This document shows, piece after piece, positions 1 through 6,710 of a DNA stretch of 7,690 nucleotides. The notes under the pieces were generated by a model, which searched no databases, was not told the DNA's origin, and worked only from the letters and a program-made list of their open reading frames with translations. Location: NCBI GenBank assembly GCA_905479885.1, contig CAJQOE010000031.1:1-7690 (forward strand), in the 5' to 3' direction. The position numbers and the translations under genes are program-made. The first letter of the stretch is position 1. Each line of letters begins with the position of its first letter. The DNA is from an uncultured Rickettsiaceae bacterium. Its GTDB lineage: Bacteria; Pseudomonadota; Alphaproteobacteria; Rickettsiales; Rickettsiaceae.

Positions 1-471
1 TTTATAAGCTGCAGTAGTGTACTTAAATACAGCTAGCATTTCACCATATTTTAATTTTCCCAAGCTCTGTTGTTGCTTGACATCTGCCTGCGCGATACGT
101 TCAGCAAATACCTCACGGCTTGGTGATTTTGCATGCATCGTACCGTCATTTTCATATGCCTTAACGGATTCACTGTCTAGTGACATCTGAGTTAAATTTA
201 CTTCACTCAATAGCTCACTAAAATTAATTTTTTCTCCATTATGCTCTACATATAGTACATTGCCATCTTTGGTAAATTGTGCTTGTTTAGGCACGCGGGT
301 TTTATCCGCTATAACTTCTTTTACAATATTTTCAAATAAACGAGTTTCTTCATTTTTATTTATAGGACCCATAGCATATTCATATAATGCTGCGTCGTTT
401 GACACTTCCTTAATCGTACCTTTTAATTTATTTTTTGCTATTAATTCATCAACATTTTTTTTTCCCGCCAT
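1..471 (-). CDS. Unrecognised protein, N-terminal 157 codons (runs off left edge); weak ADP-ribosyltransferase-like pattern
   Basis: A stop-free frame begins at an ATG (471-469) and continues for exactly 157 codons to the window edge, so the C-terminus is missing. An AAAGG ribosome-binding site (485-481 on the minus strand) lies 9 nt before the ATG, which supports this start. The protein starts MAGKKNVDEL, is rich in Lys, Glu and Asn, and shows no signal peptide or membrane segment, so the visible part looks soluble. I do not recognise the family. The last visible residues (about 133-157) read L-K-Y-G-E-M-L then Y-T-T-A-A-Y-K. This resembles the helix 'L..E...L..Y....Y..IN..LR' that opens the catalytic domain of VIP2/iota-type ADP-ribosyltransferases. 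The catalytic Arg, STS and ExE elements would lie outside the window, so this is only a hint. The gene is transcribed divergently from mutL and is not part of that operon. An ordinary conserved hypothetical protein is equally possible. Confidence 0.75.
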   Translation of the reverse strand, partial: MAGKKNVDELIAKNKLKGTIKEVSNDAALYEYAMGPINKNEETRLFENIVKEVIADKTRVPKQAQFTKDGNVLYVEHNGEKINFSELLSEVNLTQMSLDSESVKAYENDGTMHAKSPSREVFAERIAQADVKQQQSLGKLKYGEMLAVFKYTTAAYK

Positions 472-480
472 AATAAATAA

Positions 481-485
481 CCTTT
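481..485 (-). promoter_or_regulatory. Ribosome-binding site for the left-edge gene
   Basis: The minus strand reads AAAGG here, 9 nt before the ATG at 471. It is one of the clearest Shine-Dalgarno-like sites in this AT-rich window and decides the start of the left-edge gene. Confidence 0.5.
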
Positions 486-508
486 AAATAAAATATTTAC
501 TTATTTAA

Positions 509-538
509 AGAATACTATTACTAACTTTTCAAAAACAA
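509..538 (-). promoter_or_regulatory. Candidate sigma-70 promoter for the left-edge gene
   Basis: On the minus strand a TTGTTT -35-like hexamer (538-533) is followed after 18 nt by a TATTCT -10-like hexamer (514-509). Transcription would start near 502, giving a leader of about 30 nt that contains the AAAGG site. The sequence is so AT-rich that near-matches arise by chance. The support is mainly position, between two divergent genes. Confidence 0.3.
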
Positions 539-614
539 GTTTTTTCAATGTTTTTTAAAATTAATTTCTGTTTTTATCTTTTAATGTAACTATCTGCGTT
601 ATATATTATCTAAA

Positions 615-620
615 TATAAT
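615..620 (+). promoter_or_regulatory. Candidate -10 box (TATAAT) of the mutL operon
   Basis: A perfect TATAAT sits 15 nt before the mutL ATG. No good -35 is present at 17 nt (ATCTGC at 592-597); CTGCGT (594-599) at 15 nt is the other option. A start near 627 would leave a leader of only about 9 nt. This fits the lack of any purine-rich ribosome-binding site before the ATG (ACTGCCAG). An overlapping TATTAT at 604-609 could be used instead. Confidence 0.35.
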
Positions 621-635
621 AAATAAAACTGCCAG

Positions 636-2437
636 ATGACCATTAAACTCCTTTCCAATAGTACTATTAATAAAATATCAGCTGGTGAAGTGATTGAACG
701 CCCTTCTTCTGTAGTAAAGGAGCTGGTAGAAAACTCTATTGATGCTGGAGCAACAAAAATAGAAATCACACTAGAATGCGCTGGAAAGAACTTAATCATT
801 ATCAAAGATAATGGTATGGGTATGAGCAAAGACGAACTAGAACTAGCTATCCAACGCCATGCCACTTCTAAGCAGATGAAGATGATTTACTTAATATTAA
901 TAGCTTTGGCTTTAGAGGCGAAGCGTTACCTTCTATTGGTGCTATAAGTAAATTTAAAATTACTTCTAAAACACATGGAACAGATAATGCTCATACACTT
1001 AGTATAATAGGTAGCAAACTTGAACCAACTACACTAGCAACCAGCAACCCAGGTACAGTAATTGAAGTGCGGGATTTATTCTTTGCAACGCCCGCAAGAT
1101 TAAAATTTCTTAGAACTGATAGAACAGAATTAAATGCATCTATACAAATTATTAAAAAAATTGCCATTGCGCATCCACATATTGCTTTTTCTTTAATTCA
1201 TGATGGCAAGGAACTAATCAAAGTAAAAACTCGTACTGATAACAATGACGAGAATATCAAAAATAGAATAGCCGAAATAATAGGCACTGAGTTTACAGAA
1301 AATGCAGCAATAGTTGCTTTTGCTAGAGATGATATAGAAATTTATGGCTATACATCCCTTCCAACCTACAATCGAGCTTCAGCAGAGGATCAATTTTTGT
1401 TTATCAACAATAGACCAGTAAAAGATAAGGTACTAAACATAGCGCTGAAAGTTGCTTATCAGGATTATTTAGCTCGTGATCGCCACCCAGTATCCGCGTT
1501 ATTTATAAAAGTCAGCCCACAATTTGTAGACGTAAATGTACATCCAGCAAAAACTGAAGTGCGTTTTCATGATCCCAATTTAATTAGAGGGCTAGTAATT
1601 AGCGCTATTCGAGATGCTTTAAATAGCTCTAGCAACAGAGTATCAACGACTCCAGCTGCATCAGCTATTAATTATATGCAAGTGAACCAGCGAAGTAATC
1701 AATTCAAAGAAAATAATAACTCACAAGCTCGTTTCCAAATGCCTATAAATAGAAATAATAGCCCTGCAATCCCTAGAGCTGACTATTTACTTATGGAAAG
1801 TAAACCGCATTCTATCGTAGAAGAAGAGCTAGTTATCGCACAAAATTTTAGTAATTTCCCGCTAGGCGCGGCTAAAGCTCAATTACACGGTACATATATA
1901 ATTTCTCAAACTAATGATAGCATAATAATAACAGATCAACATGCAGCGCATGAGCGTATTGGATATGAACAAATAAAAAAACAAATAGAAAAAGACGGTT
2001 TAATCAAGCAAAGGCTATTAATCCCTGAAATAGTAGAACTTCCAGATGCAGAGCGTGCTGATCTATTACATGATAATAAAGCAACATTATATAAGTTGGG
2101 TTTGGCTATAGAAAAATTTGGTGAAAAATCGATCATTGTTTCAGAAATGCCTAGTTTAGTAGGTGATGTGAACCCATCACAAATTATATCTGACCTTGCT
2201 GACCATTTTGCTGAGTCTGGAGAAAATATAGCACTGACTGAATTGATAGAACATGTAACCGAAACATATGCCTGCCATTACGCTATAAGAGCTGGCAGAC
2301 AGCTCAAAGGCGACGAGATGAATGAATTACTACGTCAGATGGAAGCTACTCCATTTTCTGGGCAATGCAATCATGGTCGGCAAACTTATGTTGAGCTTAA
2401 ACTCAAAGATATTGAAAAATTATTTGGTCGCAAATAA
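636..2437 (+). pseudogene. mutL: DNA mismatch repair protein MutL, interrupted by one frameshift near 873-875
   Basis: MutL is the ATP-driven matchmaker of mismatch repair. It couples MutS recognition to strand incision. Residues 1-79 (636-872) hold the GHKL ATPase motifs: E29 and N33 in VKELVEN, D58-N-G-M-G-M, and H75-A-T-S-K. The frame then breaks. Frame +3 stops at TAA 945-947, giving a 103-residue product. Another frame, open from 872, carries DEDDLLNINSFGFRGEAL and then everything to the stop at 2437. Restoring one base at codon 80 gives 600 residues, a normal MutL length. The C-terminal half keeps endonuclease motifs: DQHAAHE with the further E (from residue 434), ACHYAIRAG, and CNHGRQT (C578, H580; a variant of CPHGRPT). 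It also has a beta-clamp-type QRLLIP (459-464). Thus it is of the incising type, unlike E. coli MutL. The linker (about 330-390) is Asn/Ser-rich. The start at 636 matches family N-termini. No second lesion is visible, so the defect is recent or an assembly error. Confidence 0.9.
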
Positions 2438-3058
2438 ATGGTTGAATGGATATCTCTACCTGGCCTTACTCCATACGATAAAGCAATGGATCTTATGGAA
2501 CAAAAATTACAAGCTGTAATTAATGGCCATAATGAGGCTATATTTCTTCTTGAACACCCCGATATATATACAGCAGGAACGAGTTACAATGATAACGAGC
2601 TGCATAATAACAATAATATACCAGTTACCTACACTGGGCGCGGGGGTAAAATTACTTATCATGGACCAGGACAACGGGTTATTTATCCTATATTAAACCT
2701 CAATAACGCCAATCGAAGCGCTGATATCAAATTATATGTTAGAAATTTAGAAGAATGGATAATTAGTAGTCTAACTCAATTAGGGCTCAAGGCTTATACT
2801 ATCAAAGACATGGTAGGCATATGGGTGTTTCATGGTAATACACATGCAAAAATTGCTGCTATAGGGGTTAGAATTAAAAAATGGGTAACTTATCATGGTA
2901 TTGCTGTCAACGTTAGCACTAATCTTGAAAACTACTCTGGGATAATACCTTGTGGAATAGATAATTTTCCAGTAACCTCGTTACAAGAGTTGGGAGTTGA
3001 AATATCAATATCTGATTTTGACTCTATATTACAAACAGAATTTAAAATGATATTTTAA
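2438..3058 (+). CDS. lipB: Octanoyl-[acyl-carrier-protein]:protein N-octanoyltransferase LipB
   Basis: LipB moves octanoate from acyl carrier protein to the lipoyl-domain lysine of pyruvate and 2-oxoglutarate dehydrogenases and the glycine cleavage H protein. LipA then adds sulfur. The 206-residue product has normal family length. Visible marks are LLEHPDIYTAG (37-47), the signature R68-G-G-K-I-T-Y-H-G-P-G-Q-R-V-I-Y-P (68-84), the catalytic lysine K138 in AKIAAIGVRI, and the catalytic cysteine C172 in IIPCGI. Both dyad residues and the substrate-tunnel motifs are intact, so it should be active in the cytoplasm. The ATG follows the mutL stop with no base between them. No clear Shine-Dalgarno is present upstream (TTATTTGGTCGCAAATAA), so translation probably depends on ribosomes finishing mutL. 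Its stop shares one base with the next start (TAATG). Confidence 0.96.
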   Translation: MVEWISLPGLTPYDKAMDLMEQKLQAVINGHNEAIFLLEHPDIYTAGTSYNDNELHNNNNIPVTYTGRGGKITYHGPGQRVIYPILNLNNANRSADIKLYVRNLEEWIISSLTQLGLKAYTIKDMVGIWVFHGNTHAKIAAIGVRIKKWVTYHGIAVNVSTNLENYSGIIPCGIDNFPVTSLQELGVEISISDFDSILQTEFKMIF

Positions 3059-3642
3059 TGAAAATAATAAAGTTAGTATTGGCATTCCTAGCACTCCTAT
3101 GGTGTTCAATATTGCTCCTATGGGGTACAGGATTTTTTTACTTCTTACATATCACTAGTAATATTTCAAATGATAATAGAAACGTTACAGATGCCATTGT
3201 AATTTTTGGCGGTAGTCAACAGAATTTATATTCTGGAGTACAACTTTTAAAATTAGGTTATGCGCCTCTTGCGTTTATTACCGGGCATAAACCAAGCGAA
3301 GAATACCAAAATTTTCTTAAAACACAGCATGTATCCCCAGAACAATTTATTTTTGATAAATCTATAGCCAGTAATAAATCTAATCATGCAATGGATGCGA
3401 TGATATTTCTTAAAAAATACCAATTTAATTCCATGCGTTTAGTAGTAAAATCATACCAACTACCAAGAGCTATGCTGGAAATAAAATCTAAAATTTCACC
3501 AGACATAATTGTTATTCCACACCCTATTTCACAAAAACAAGCGAATTACACTTTAATTTTTGAAGAATATACTCAATATATTTTAGTCCTTATGGCCTCT
3601 TTTATAGGAAAAGAAGATGAACTCAATCTATCATATACTTGA
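3058..3642 (+). CDS. DUF218 / YdcF-ElyC-SanA-like membrane-anchored protein
   Basis: The product is 194 residues. Residues about 5-30 form one hydrophobic N-terminal segment (LVLAFLALLWCSILLLW onward), probably a membrane anchor with the rest in the periplasm. The body follows the DUF218 plan: D45-A-I-V-I-F-G-G (45-52), a middle S-N-K-S-N-H-A-M-D-A that replaces the usual S-x-N-T-x-E-N-A, and R-L-V-V-K-S-Y-Q-L-P-R-A (127-138) corresponding to the family's VTSxYHMPRA. The C-terminal part NYTLIFEEYTQYIL is also typical of rickettsial-type members. Family members such as SanA and ElyC act in envelope integrity or polyprenyl-lipid metabolism, but the reaction is not known for most. The substitutions in the two motifs make transfer of function uncertain. 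The start overlaps the lipB stop by one base, and the 3' end overlaps the next gene by 26 nt, so the gene is part of the mutL operon. Confidence 0.8.
   Translation: MKIIKLVLAFLALLWCSILLLWGTGFFYFLHITSNISNDNRNVTDAIVIFGGSQQNLYSGVQLLKLGYAPLAFITGHKPSEEYQNFLKTQHVSPEQFIFDKSIASNKSNHAMDAMIFLKKYQFNSMRLVVKSYQLPRAMLEIKSKISPDIIVIPHPISQKQANYTLIFEEYTQYILVLMASFIGKEDELNLSYT
3605..3615 (+). promoter_or_regulatory. Ribosome-binding site inside the DUF218 gene
   Basis: The purine run AGGAAAAGAAG ends next to the ATG at 3617 and lies within the last codons of the upstream gene. It fixes the start of the 448-residue protein, and hence the 26-nt overlap, and is the strongest internal translation signal of the operon. 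Confidence 0.5.
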
Positions 3643-4963
3643 TAAACATCCAGCAATTTATCAAGAGGATATGCAGATAGAATATGAAAATCTAGCTCAA
3701 GAATTAGTAGATTCTGGGCGCCTCAGAATAGATACTGATTATTACTGTAATTTCATCCATTTTAATGACCCGCATGACAAAGTGAATGTTGTGTTTAGTC
3801 ATGCTGAACTTACCAAACCAGAATTAGTACCTATCACGAAATCTACCCTTACACATTTATATAAAATACAAAACAAACAAATATCAGATAAAAAATTAAG
3901 CTCTACGATGATGCATCTTAATAAACAATTAGGAAAGCTTCTATCAGTTAGCGATGAGCTTACAATGCAGCTTGCACGTATTTTTGTACAATCCGCACAT
4001 CCAATAGTTATTAAATGGATGCTCAGAGATAAAGTAGAAATATTCATTACCTACTCTCATAGCATTGGTGATGTTATGAACATACAGACTTGGAAACGTG
4101 CTGGCACAAATAGCGGCATGCAGAGCACTGATGGTAGCAATGTATGCATTTATGTATCTTGTGGCGGCGATCCATTTGCTAAGAACAATGATACTAACCC
4201 TATACATGGAAACGGATGGGCAGCAGTCGCCCGTCTACAAATTATAGCTGGCCAAGAAATTGGGCATTATGCTGATATAAAGCGTGATCATAAAGGCAAC
4301 CAAATAACTCGTCATTCAGCTAATTTTTCCTGCTCTCGGGCAACCCCACATGTCAAAGAAGGTAGAAAAAATGATATTATACGATGTTCAAACCTGTTGA
4401 ATAAATTACTCAAAAATGGCATGAGTAAACTTATAACATTAGAAAAGAAACTTAAATTTTATGATCAACAAAAACTATCTGGACTGCGAGTTTGGTGGAT
4501 CAAACTGTTTATCCAAAAATATCGGAAAAAAATCTTACGCTTTGCAAATAATCATAAAATGCATTTTATAAAACGCTTTGAGCGTGAAAAATATATGGGC
4601 TTGATGATAGCAGCTATGATTGAGGATATGCAATCTCATTTGTCGCCAATTGCCGACGTCTATAAGCGTGACAACCCAGATGCAGAAGAAGCCATAAGCT
4701 GCGTTGAAGCGCTAGCGCGCGTGCCACAGCAAGTAATGAAATGGGGATATCTAACAACCAGAGCTACAATGCATGATTTATACAAAGTATATTATAGCGA
4801 AGTCATACCTTCATTGATCGAAAATTATAACCATTTGACAGCTACAAATTACAAAAGGAACTATTCTGTTCCAAAGCAAAACATGCTACAAAGAATCCTA
4901 GCAAAATTAGGCCTAACTGGCAAAAAAAACAAATTTAAATTTACGGAAATACGAGATGTGTAA
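3617..4963 (+). CDS. Conserved hypothetical protein, 448 residues; possibly a DUF2748-type rickettsial family
   Basis: I cannot assign a function. The composition and layout recall an uncharacterised family seen mainly in Rickettsiales (DUF2748, recalled from memory and unverified). No signal peptide or clear membrane segment is visible, so a cytoplasmic or non-classically exported protein is likely. The most conserved-looking part is around 200-245: W-A-A-V-A-R-L-Q-I-I-A-G then Q213-E-I-G-H217-Y-A-D220. This resembles a zinc-peptidase HExxH helix whose first His is Gln. Further His and Cys residues follow (RHSANFSCSR). Residues about 265-320 are strongly basic and may bind nucleic acid or membrane lipids. 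The C-terminal third is helical with an aromatic stretch (WGYLTTRATMHDLYKVYY). The ATG is preceded by AGGAAAAGAAG inside the upstream gene, a good ribosome-binding site, so it starts independently 26 nt before that gene ends. It is the last gene of the operon. Confidence 0.8.
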   Translation: MNSIYHILDKHPAIYQEDMQIEYENLAQELVDSGRLRIDTDYYCNFIHFNDPHDKVNVVFSHAELTKPELVPITKSTLTHLYKIQNKQISDKKLSSTMMHLNKQLGKLLSVSDELTMQLARIFVQSAHPIVIKWMLRDKVEIFITYSHSIGDVMNIQTWKRAGTNSGMQSTDGSNVCIYVSCGGDPFAKNNDTNPIHGNGWAAVARLQIIAGQEIGHYADIKRDHKGNQITRHSANFSCSRATPHVKEGRKNDIIRCSNLLNKLLKNGMSKLITLEKKLKFYDQQKLSGLRVWWIKLFIQKYRKKILRFANNHKMHFIKRFEREKYMGLMIAAMIEDMQSHLSPIADVYKRDNPDAEEAISCVEALARVPQQVMKWGYLTTRATMHDLYKVYYSEVIPSLIENYNHLTATNYKRNYSVPKQNMLQRILAKLGLTGKKNKFKFTEIRDV

Positions 4964-4967
4964 TTCT
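4964..4967. other. Four-base gap between convergent genes
   Basis: The stop of the 448-residue gene (TAA 4961-4963) and the stop of phaC (TAG, 4970-4968 on the minus strand) are separated only by TTCT. No hairpin with a U tract is visible around it, so any transcription end must lie inside the opposing gene or rely on Rho. This makes antisense overlap of the two transcripts likely. Confidence 0.7.
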
Positions 4968-6710
4968 CTACTTGCGTACATACCTACCAGGCGCCATTTC
5001 TATAAATTCTAATTTATTATAATCAATAGAATTTTCTAACTTACCACTTCTTCCTTGCAGCGATTTATGCCACCTATTCCACCATGAACGATTATTTAGT
5101 GATGCTTGCTTTAACCAAGTTTTTGCATCGTCTGATAAATCATTTCCTATCATGTAAGAATATTTTGTATTATCTGCTGGATTGACAATTCCAGCCACAT
5201 GACCAGCTTCGGTTAAGCAGAATGTTTTATCACCTTTTAAGTGTTTATAACCATCATAAACGGATTCCCATAAAGCAATATGATCGCCTTTTGCCGCAAG
5301 GGAGAATGAAGGTACATTTATCTTAGAAATGTCAATTTTCGTTTTAAGCATTTCAAGTGCGCCTGGTTTAATTAACTTATTGTCTATATACATATTCTGT
5401 AGATAATATATATACATTTTAGCTGGCAAATTGGTAGAGTCTGCATTCCAATATAATATATCAAATGCTGCAGGAGCTTTGCCTAAAAGGTAATTATTTA
5501 CAAAAAACGACCAGACTAAATCGTTAGCTCGTATTAAACTAAAGCTATTAGACAAGTAGCTACCATCTAAGTAACCTTTGGTGTTAACGTCTTTTGCTAT
5601 AAATTCTAAAGAGTCTTCGTTAATTAACGCTCCTATTTCACCCGGTTCTGCAAAATCAATTAAAGTAGTTAGGAAAGTCGCGCTATTTATATAATCTTTT
5701 TTCTTGTTCTTTAAATAGCTTAAAGCAACTGCTAGTAAAGTACCACCTATGCAATAACCAACTGCGTTGATTTTTTTATAACCTAACTTTTTGATTTGTT
5801 CATAGGGTTCTAAAATACCTTCTTGTAGGTAATGTTCAAAATCTTTTGCAGCTAATTTCTTTTTTGGATTAATCCAAGAAACTAAAAAAACTTGAAAATT
5901 ATTGTCTACGAGCCACTTCACAAAGGAATTTTTTTCAGAAAGGTCTAGTATATAATATTTATTTATCCAGGGCGGTATAATGAATATTGGTACTGCATGT
6001 ACTTTTTCTTTAGGCTCATAACAGATTAACTGCACCAAATCATTTTCATATATTACCTTGCCCTTAGTCGCTGCAATATTTTTTCCAACTTTGAATGAAT
6101 TTTTATCTGTAGTAGAAATATTAAACAAACCGCCGGGTTTTTTAATATCCTGAAGGAAATTTTCTATACCATGGACGATATTATCCATACCGCTTTCTAA
6201 AGACTCACGAATCACCTCAGGATTGCTAAAAGCAAAATTCGATGGTGAGGCCGCATCGATAAATTGCTGCGCAGTAAATTCTGCATAACGCTTAACATTT
6301 TTATCTAAATCGTATTGCTGGACGCTTTTTTTCATCCAATCGGACGTAATGAAGTAATATTGTTTAATAAAATCAAAATACACACTCTGTTGCCAAGCCG
6401 GATCTTTAAATCGACGATCAAAAATTAGCTCTTCTTTTTTGCCGCTTTGTTCTTGGCCAATGAATTTACTGACCGAATCAGCTATTAGTTTTTGAAAGTC
6501 AGCTATATATTCTACATTTAATTCAGTAAATTTATCTGGATGCTCAAAAAATTGTTCCAACATCTTAGTTACCATTTCTTGGTTTCTCTTGTGGTCAGTG
6601 TATTTTAAAGCAGCAGGAGTAATTTTATTTTCTAAAACATACTGAAAAATTTCCTGATAATAAACAGTAGCCTTATTAAAATTATTTAAAAATTCATCGT
6701 GTGAAATCAT
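4968..6710 (-). CDS. phaC: Poly(3-hydroxyalkanoate) synthase, class I-like PhaC
   Basis: PhaC polymerises 3-hydroxyacyl-CoA into polyhydroxyalkanoate at the surface of storage granules, releasing CoA. The 580-residue product has class I length. The N-terminal domain carries FDRRFKDPAWQQ (about 97-108). The alpha/beta-hydrolase core has IPPWINKYYILDLS, VSWINPKK and a lipase-like box G-Y-C320-I-G-G-T. It also has LYWNADSTNLP, D476 in AAKGDHIALW, and H504 in EAGHVAGIVNP. The Cys-Asp-His triad is complete. The C-terminus ends APGRYVRK, as in family members. No partner genes (phaA, phaB, phaE, phasin) are in the window. I chose the ATG at 6710-6708 because it forms an ATGA overlap with the trmFO stop. 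A TTG at 6722 would add four residues (MDKR). Translation is likely coupled to trmFO. The gene converges on the mutL operon with four bases between stop codons. Confidence 0.95.
   Translation of the reverse strand: MISHDEFLNNFNKATVYYQEIFQYVLENKITPAALKYTDHKRNQEMVTKMLEQFFEHPDKFTELNVEYIADFQKLIADSVSKFIGQEQSGKKEELIFDRRFKDPAWQQSVYFDFIKQYYFITSDWMKKSVQQYDLDKNVKRYAEFTAQQFIDAASPSNFAFSNPEVIRESLESGMDNIVHGIENFLQDIKKPGGLFNISTTDKNSFKVGKNIAATKGKVIYENDLVQLICYEPKEKVHAVPIFIIPPWINKYYILDLSEKNSFVKWLVDNNFQVFLVSWINPKKKLAAKDFEHYLQEGILEPYEQIKKLGYKKINAVGYCIGGTLLAVALSYLKNKKKDYINSATFLTTLIDFAEPGEIGALINEDSLEFIAKDVNTKGYLDGSYLSNSFSLIRANDLVWSFFVNNYLLGKAPAAFDILYWNADSTNLPAKMYIYYLQNMYIDNKLIKPGALEMLKTKIDISKINVPSFSLAAKGDHIALWESVYDGYKHLKGDKTFCLTEAGHVAGIVNPADNTKYSYMIGNDLSDDAKTWLKQASLNNRSWWNRWHKSLQGRSGKLENSIDYNKLEFIEMAPGRYVRK

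Larger units (their letters stand above)
472..635. other. Divergent intergenic region between the left-edge gene and mutL
   Basis: These 164 bases are extremely AT-rich with several T and A runs. Apart from the candidate promoter elements and ribosome-binding site listed separately, I see no small gene, RNA gene or operator-like inverted repeat. All transcription in both directions would have to start here, because both flanking genes read outward. Confidence 0.7.

Noticed and set aside
260..487. Plus-strand open frame opposite the left-edge gene
   Set aside because: It is antisense to a frame with a good ribosome-binding site and continuous coding character. Its protein is Ser/Phe-rich, as expected from an opposite-strand shadow.
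531..544. AAAAAC-AA-GTTTTT inverted repeat as terminator or operator
   Set aside because: The loop is only two bases, the stem is nearly all A/T, and it overlaps a candidate -35. It is most likely chance in AT-rich DNA.
866..890. Programmed frameshift or transcriptional slippage site in mutL
   Set aside because: No homopolymer run of seven or more, no X-XXY-YYZ heptamer and no obvious downstream hairpin occur at the break. A lost base explains it better.
1067..2437. A separate gene starting at GTG 1067
   Set aside because: The frame is open back to 872 and encodes GFRGEAL and other MutL ATPase residues there. It is the rest of mutL rather than an independent gene.
4709..4718. Palindrome GCGCTAGCGC, a GC-rich patch in the 448-residue gene
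   Set aside because: It lies in normal coding sequence (Glu-Ala-Leu-Ala-Arg), is short and occurs once; there is no evidence that it acts as a site.
4931..4942. 12-bp palindrome AAATTTAAATTT near the convergent gene ends
   Set aside because: It is low-complexity A/T within coding sequence, with no GC stem and no U tract, so it is not a credible terminator.
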